NCBI RefSeq assembly: GCF_900496995.4 | Contig: NC_044011.1 | Span: 9,022,041-9,086,040 of the forward strand | DNA length: 64,000 nt | Source of the DNA: Aquila chrysaetos chrysaetos | Taxonomy: Eukaryota > Chordata > Aves > Accipitriformes > Accipitridae | Direction: 5' to 3' | Made by a program: the position numbers and the translations under genes | In this document: one piece after another, positions 58,165 to 64,000 of the stretch | Layout: every line of letters starts with the position of its first letter | How positions within the stretch are numbered: the stretch's first letter is position 1 | Notes under the pieces: generated by a model | What the model was told of the DNA's origin: nothing | Database searches by the model: none | Seen by the model: only the letters and a program-made list of their open reading frames with translations

Positions 58165-59790
58165 CTGGAAGGAGTAACAAGAAGGAAATCGCAAGACAGC
58201 ACTAGTGCACAAATTTTCCAGGATTTTCTTTAATCCTTGACATTAGGTTGCAGGCTCTGTGCTTGTGTACGAATGAGATCATGTCGATTTGATGATGCCC
58301 TGGCAATGGACAGTAATAACAGATCCACACTTAACTCTTTCAGATTTGTCAGAAATGCCAAATATCATTCTAATAGGAAGCTCTGCTGACAACTGGGAGC
58401 TCTGGCAGTGGGGAGAAGTACTACCAAAGTGACTCATCGACTGCCCAGAGAGATCTGGACTGTACAGTAGCAAGGAGTACTGAGTACGGCATATGCTCCA
58501 CAGTGCAAGACCAGCATAGAGCAGTTACTTATGAAACCCTGGTCAGACAGAGGTAAAAACCACTGACTGCCAGAACCAGCTTATCTCATTTAAAGGAGTT
58601 GTGGATAAGTCTTTTTAATGCCTTACTTTCATAAGCTGCAAAGTGTGTCAGACATCAATGGGTTGGGCAGATCTAACAAGTGCAGGAAAGACGGAAGCAG
58701 AGGTTCATGATATTGCCAACACCATCATTAAGATAATTTAAATGCTGTTTCAATGTATTTTTAAAGCCACTGTGTATGAAGTGAAAAATTGACAAGCATA
58801 TTGAAGTTATTGTGAAGAGTGAAATATGTTGGTACCGTCAATGAACTCCAGCTTTTATGGTATATTGAAGACATGTCCAGGATGTGTGAGAACCATGATT
58901 ATAGTGCACTCCAGACCAGCTGGCCCAGAAAAAATGCCTGAGCACATTGGAGGATTATCCCTAAAATGTGGCAGGACAGCAGTCCAGAGACATCAAGTAC
59001 GGTGCTCTTAACCATCAGCTGAGTCCCCGTGAAGAGGTGGAACAAGCTTGGCTGAAATGGGAGCTGTAACCTTGCAGCTGAATGCATTGCCAAAGAGACA
59101 CAAGCCCCAAGTACAGCTAAGAAAAGCAAGTCACTGGCCATTACTTGGAAGCATGACTTGTGGGAGAGACATGAGAAATTTTATCCTGTAGCACTGCCCA
59201 GGTGCAAGAGAGATAAGGTACAGGGAGAGGTCAGGGCCTCCAGTATTTTTCAACTGCTTTTAGTAATAAAGTGATTGTGGTCAGGCAGATCTCTGCTATA
59301 CCTATGTATGGCGTTCTGTTGTCCCCAAGAGGTCAAGCTGAAGCCTGAAGGTCTCCCAGCCAAGGCGTGAGACAGCTGTGCACCCAGGTGTGGGGCCCCG
59401 ATCCACGCAAAGGTGTAATTCAGTAGGGGTAATTGCAAAATGTTGTCCTTAGGTAGGAGTAGGTGGTGGTGGCTGGCTGGCAGGGCAGCATCTCTGCACG
59501 AAGGGCAGACGTAAACCCGCTCTCGGGCATGGCTCGGGCACACAGCATGGTGTTGCTGTGGGTAAAAGTAAAACGTCATTGTGGGATTAGCAGAGAGGCT
59601 GTGTTAGTAGGAAGTGAGAAATGGTCCATCTCCTCCCCGCAGCACCGCCCCAGGCATGATGTCCTCTCCAAAGAAACAGTGGGTCCACTTTTGTGCCTCA
59701 ATAAAGACACGTGCCAAGCCAAGGGAGTTAAAAGGAGGGTAGGGTGAACAGTCAGAGGTCTAGAAATGATGGCCTGTGAGAAGAGAGAGG
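58165..59790. other. Non-coding stretch
   Basis: No supported gene. A reverse frame of 109 codons (59250-59579) overlaps a forward frame of 94 codons. Neither is family-like. Confidence 0.55.
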
Positions 59791-59794
59791 AGGA

Positions 59795-60165
59795 TGGTGG
59801 TTGTTTAGTGTGGGGAAGAGAGGACCGAGGAAGGACATGCTAACGCTTTTCTAAAAGGCTGCTGCAAAGAACAAGCAAATAAACATTCTTCATCTCTAGG
59901 GAAGGTAGGATAAGAAATAGTGAGCTTAGGCTCAGCAAGAGAGACTTAGTTTAGACATTAGGAAAACTTTCTAGCGATAAGGATAGTTAAGCACTGGAAT
60001 AGGTTATCTAGCAAGGCTGCAGACTCTCTGTCACAGGAGGAAATTTAAGGCCAGGTTGGACAAACAAACAACACAGGAATCCTGTCTCAGAAAGGGGGAT
60101 GAGCTAGATGATATTAACAGGCCCTTTCTAAACCTACTTTTTGCTGATTCTCTGTACTAAACATA
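59795..60165 (+). mobile_element. CR1 LINE 3' end, plus orientation, old
   Basis: The order of landmarks follows a CR1 3' region: GGGGAAGAGAGGACCGAGGA, CTAAAAGGCTGCTGCAAAGA, TAGGATAAGAAATAGTGAGC, TTAGACATTAGGAAAACTTT, AAGCACTGGAATAGGTTATC, AAGGCCAGGTTGGACAAA, GATGAGCTAGATGATATTAA and a closing TTTGCTGATTCTCTG, the place of the CR1 3' terminal repeat. It is more diverged than the copy at 41405-41690. There is no coding remainder. Confidence 0.85.
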
Positions 60166-60169
60166 AAAT

Positions 60170-62640
60170 CCATCCGTGACTTTCTGGAGCAGCCTATGTT
60201 AAGTAAAGTATGGTTTAGGTGCTTCCTGAATAAGTTTTCTGAAAGCAAAACAACTACAACAACAAAAAAAATCCTAGTGTTGCAAGCTCTTATGGCTTTG
60301 TCTTCAGTCTCACTGTACTTGACCCATTTCTTAAATCTCTGGCTCCTGGAGTCAAGCAGATTCATGAAAGCTAAGCTTAAATAAGCAAAAATCTGTCTAA
60401 ATTTATGATGCAGGAAAAAATAAAATAAAACAGATTAAAAGCATGACAGATAAGTACTTCCAGCAGTTATAAATCCACAAGAGAAGTAAAATACATCATT
60501 TAGCTTAAAAATCAAAAAGCAGTTGATTAAAAAAAAAAAATCTCATGATTGGGACTGACTCCATTTTTTAGTGTTCATTAATGTTTAATGGTTTTAATGG
60601 TCATCTTCTAAGTCAAGTCTAGGCCTGAAGTCAGCAAAAAAGGAGACTGTGTTGCTGAAGGAAAGGTTCAGAAACCAAATGTCCCTCCCAGTGGGTGGCA
60701 TAGAGAAATCAGTATCCTCTTTCCAGTCCAAAACTGGGGAGCATCCAGTGAAACCAGCAGGTGGCAAGACAAAAACCAAATAAACAAAAAAACCCCAAAT
60801 GTCAAAAATGTTTTGTTGTCACAAAAAAATGCAATTAAGAAAGTGTAATGTCTTGCCACAGGATGCTGTGGGTCCTGTGTGTGTACGTGACGATGCTGTG
60901 AGCGTGCCTATGTGTGTGAGTCTCCGGCGTGGGAATTCTCTGAGTCACAAATGTTGGTGACTAGGGGAATATTCGGGAGAAAGTATCACCCTGCGTTTCC
61001 TCTTCTTTCATGGTACCCCCCCAGGCAGCTCTTATGGGTCACTGTTGAAGACAGGATACCAGGCCAGACTTTTAATGTGACCACAGAAAGATGCTCTCAT
61101 GTTCTTTTACTCTTTTGTTGTGGTCCTGATGAGCTGAGGCATACTGGCAGGGCTGCATGAGGAAATTTTATATCCGTTCTCTGAATAGCAGACTCCTTTT
61201 TTCAAGGCTGTCAATCACACCCTGCCAATAAATTTCCTAAATAAAAACTTTTAAAATAAATAAAACCCACAAATAAAACTGATAGTGAAGAATTAGTTGA
61301 GTGCATGAATATAATGATACTTATCATAAAAATCGGTGCAGTGTGAGTTTTCATCATCTGACCCATCATCACTCTGCAATCTTTTTCATTATCATAAATC
61401 AAAAAGCATTGTTTGGTTTAAATCACTTGCTGCTTAAAGATGAATCACCTTTGATTTCCTGAGTTTTGCTTACGGCAAAAAGAAAAAAAAACCTTTCAAA
61501 ACTGTACAACAGTGAAAATTTCTGGTCTCACTTTGCATAAAAAAAAACTCAGAGAGCTCTAAAATTTAATCTAGCAAGCAACATAAAATGAAACAGAACT
61601 GTGATTTAGGAAAAAAAATATTTCTCCATCTCCGGAGCTATTAATCTACAGTTTGGTCCAGAGAGTGCATATACAGCAGTCTGTGAAGAGGGACCCCAAG
61701 CTCTAATGGCTTGAAGAAGATAGGCCCTCAAATGTTTAATCTAACTACAGGTGCATATCTAAGCTTCTCTGTAACATCTGTCCCTGCGGATAAGAAACCA
61801 CTAAGCGTCCTGCGCTGAATTGTGCAAACACCAGCTATGTGGCTTAAAAGCATATCCTGTATACTGATGACTGATGTGCAAATCACCCAAGCCACCCCAA
61901 CAGGTTTGCCCAGTGAGCTCTTGCCCTTCTGAGAAGCAGAATCCTCCGCTCCCCTCCCTTCATCCCGCCTCCCTGACATTACACCCCGTGCCCAGAAGTG
62001 CAATTAGATTCTTGTCACTTTTTCCAAAGTCAGGAAAAATAGGGTCATTTAAAAAGTCAGTTGAATGAACTGATGAGCCCAATGGGCTGGAACAGGAAAA
62101 CAGATCACAACTTGGTGTAAGTCATCCCCAGGGGGGAGACGCAGAAGAAATACGCTGCATGCAGTCGTATCTAGGTTTGTTCTGTGAAGAAAATGCTCAT
62201 AAGAAAAGAAACAAGCAAAAATAAAACAGGCTTCATTCTTTATGTCTCCCATTAGTTAGAACCCTCATGGCAATTCCCATCAATTTAACTTTTGGATGTC
62301 TGGCTAGTATCCAGAGAGCACTCAGCTTCCATATGCTCGGCAACGAGAGCAACAGCAACGATGCACTGCTGTTGTCAGGCGAGGCAGGTAAATCACTGCG
62401 TATTTCTTCACAAGCCCAATTTTCTGAAACTTGCCACCCAACTTTAGAAAACTGAAATTAGCAGAGTTTGGTAATGAGCCCTGGATGTCCCACAAGCAAC
62501 CCTAAATTTCAGAACAAGCCTGATGGAGCTGGCTGTGTTTGTCCACTCAGCCATATTTTTTGACCCTCCTTTATGCCCATGAGGAGAAGTAGAAATTCTT
62601 TCCTGCGCAGTGACTGGTTATTTGTTGTCCTTGGGAGGCA
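60170..62640. other. Non-coding stretch
   Basis: AT-rich, with several A-rich tracts (near 60529-60540 and 61480-61492). No gene or RNA is recognised. A short hairpin (62350-62374) lies in a donor-ended frame discussed under findings. Confidence 0.55.
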
Positions 62641-62654
62641 CTATAATCTGAAGC

Positions 62655-62795
62655 GGGCGGTGGGGTGTGTGGCTGGAGTTGGATGGACGTGTGTTTGAAT
62701 CTCAGTTCTGCTGCTGTCTTTGGGGAAGTCAGTTCATCTCAGCCTCACTTTCCTCTCTCCCTGTAAAACAGAGACCTTACACACAATTGTGGGGA
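62655..62795 (+). mobile_element. MIR/CORE-SINE-like relic, plus orientation
   Basis: GTGTGTTTGAATCTCAGTTC, TGCTGCTGTCTTTGGGGAAG, TCAGTTCATCTCAGCCTCAC, TTTCCTCTCTCCCTGTAAAA and CAGAGACC follow the MIR order (GGGTTTGAATCCTGGCTCTG, CCTTGGGCAAGTCACTT, GCCTCAGTTTCCTCATCTGT, AAAATG). The box-B-like GTTTGAATC is preserved. The 3' end fades after about 62790. Confidence 0.65.
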
Positions 62796-62799
62796 AAGT

Positions 62800-63770
62800 G
62801 TGCAATTTGTTAAACATATGAAGCAGTAAAAGAGCAATTCATCTTGCTAATTTTAGCTGTCTGTAAGTTAGTATCTGGTCTAACTCGGTTCCCTCTACAG
62901 CCCAGGGACAGAGAGAGGTTGGATAAATCACCTCCTTTTCCTCCACTGATTGTGGAAGGAGGCCAGACACCTGGCCACGTTTAGGAAAAATTAATATCAT
63001 CTTCAATGTCCAGAGTCATAGTAAAGGCCAGGAATCTTCTGTTGTTGGCACGTCCCAGCCTCCTCTATTAGAAAGCTGAAGGATGCGTTGTTCATGGTGA
63101 GCCGGCTTCTGAATTTTTCTTTCCAGACATTGTGCAAATTCAGAAGCTCTCTTTTCCTTTACTTAGCCGTTGATTATTTATTTGAGACATTAGGAAAACA
63201 ACACTCTCTGGCTTTGGTCTATCACCGCTAGTAGGTTGCCACCTTGCTCCATTCTGGCAGCACATCAGCCCCTATGAAGTACACAGGTAGGATTTTTTGT
63301 GTGTGAGCATCCCTTGTCCCAAATTCAAATAAGATTATTGTGGTAACATGCCCACATGCTTTAATGAATATTCCTGGCATTGTACAGACAACCAATACAG
63401 ACCCCACTCCTCACAATCTTTAACCAAAAGTTAGGTGTGTCTTTTGGAAGAGGACTGAGGAAAAGAGTGCAATGGGCTGTATAAGCCTATAGTCTCTCCT
63501 TAGGAGAGAAGACCTCCAAATCCTATGTGTCTACAGAGATATTGCAGAACACCCTCGAATTTAATATAAGCTGAACAGACATCAAAGAAGAAAGGCTTGT
63601 GGTCACTACTGCCTGACACCGAATTCATATGCAAGTCACAAGGAACTTGTACTAAGTTTTGAAGTCTGACCCGTGCAGTCACAGGATTATATTCTTTGCT
63701 TTACTTTTGGGTGGTATCTTCCCCTTAAAGCTGAAAGTTCTCTTCATCATATGCAATAATAGCTGGTACT
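62800..63770. other. Non-coding stretch
   Basis: No supported gene, RNA gene or further transposon. Frames of at most 60 codons. Confidence 0.6.
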
Positions 63771-63774
63771 TCAA

Positions 63775-63985
63775 AAACCAGCTGCTGGTGAATCTGTGGT
63801 GCCTTTTGCCCTCCAAGTCCCTTGGCTGAGCTAAAATTTTCTAATATATTATATCACTTCCATTAACGGTAATAAACAAGCATTTCCATAGCAATTTCCA
63901 TAATCAAAGTTCTCCACTCAAGAGCTCCTCTGGAACTATCAGCTGACTTTGCAGGGAGGAAACCAAGGCAAAACAATTATGCAAA
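63775..63985. promoter_or_regulatory. Weak candidate conserved element at window edge
   Basis: Complex AT-rich stretch with CATTAACGG, GTAATAAACAAGC (forkhead-like ATAAACA) and a doubled GCATTTCCAT/GCAATTTCCAT phrase near 63880-63902. The texture resembles the other enhancer-like blocks. Low confidence. Confidence 0.25.
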
Positions 63986-64000
63986 ATGCTCAAAGCCACA

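Noticed and set aside
1..64000. Bacterial or phage content: operons, CRISPR arrays, IS elements, tRNA/rRNA genes
   Set aside because: No coding density, ribosome-binding-site pattern or regularly spaced repeats. CR1 and MIR relics show vertebrate DNA.
1..64000. Endogenous retrovirus or LTR
   Set aside because: I searched by eye for paired TG...CA long repeats, primer-binding-site-like sequence and gag/pol-like frames and saw none. A library search could still find short worn fragments.

Overview
This window looks like non-coding nuclear DNA from an amniote, most likely a bird. The two best-defined transposons are 3' ends of CR1 LINEs (41405-41690 on the minus strand, 59795-60165 on the plus strand). 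The other interspersed repeats are worn MIR/CORE-SINE-type copies. I see no Alu, L1, B1/B2 or LTR element, recognisable repeats cover only a small part of the window, and the base composition is AT-leaning with CpG depletion. No operon, Shine-Dalgarno pattern, dense ORF layout, CRISPR array, tRNA, rRNA or phage/IS element is present. I cannot name the species or the locus from sequence alone.

No protein-coding gene can be supported. The longest open frames (205, 166, 163, 154, 144 and 141 codons) match no family I recognise, lack convincing flanking splice sites, and often overlap open frames on other strands in GC-richer patches, as expected by chance. The best reading is an intergenic gene desert or the inside of a very large intron.

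Layout: 1-5 kb is quiet DNA with an ancient repeat block (2.63-2.91 kb) and homopolymers. 5.16-5.83 kb is a mild CpG-containing patch. 6.45-7.06 and 9.1-9.48 kb look like developmental enhancers. 9.5-22 kb is mostly featureless, with a POU-type palindrome at 12.0 kb, a 28-nt G run at 12.6 kb and a 15-bp-arm hairpin at 14.6 kb. 22.15-22.26 and 24.7-25.04 kb carry homeodomain and SOX/POU motif clusters. 28.58 kb has paired GATA sites. 30.2-32.85 kb is GC-richer. 41.4 kb is CR1. 45.0-45.26 kb has NK2-like and forkhead-like site arrays. 48.48-49.58 kb holds the only CpG island, with a TATA-like box. 56.9-58.15 kb holds TALE-type (TGACA) clusters. 59.8 kb is CR1. 62-64 kb has a MIR copy and a further AT-rich candidate element.

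If there is a system here it is cis-regulatory: several compact clusters of homeodomain, SOX, POU, FOX, GATA and TALE motifs around one CpG-island promoter candidate. All enhancer calls are inferences from motif grammar. None has been tested by alignment or chromatin data.
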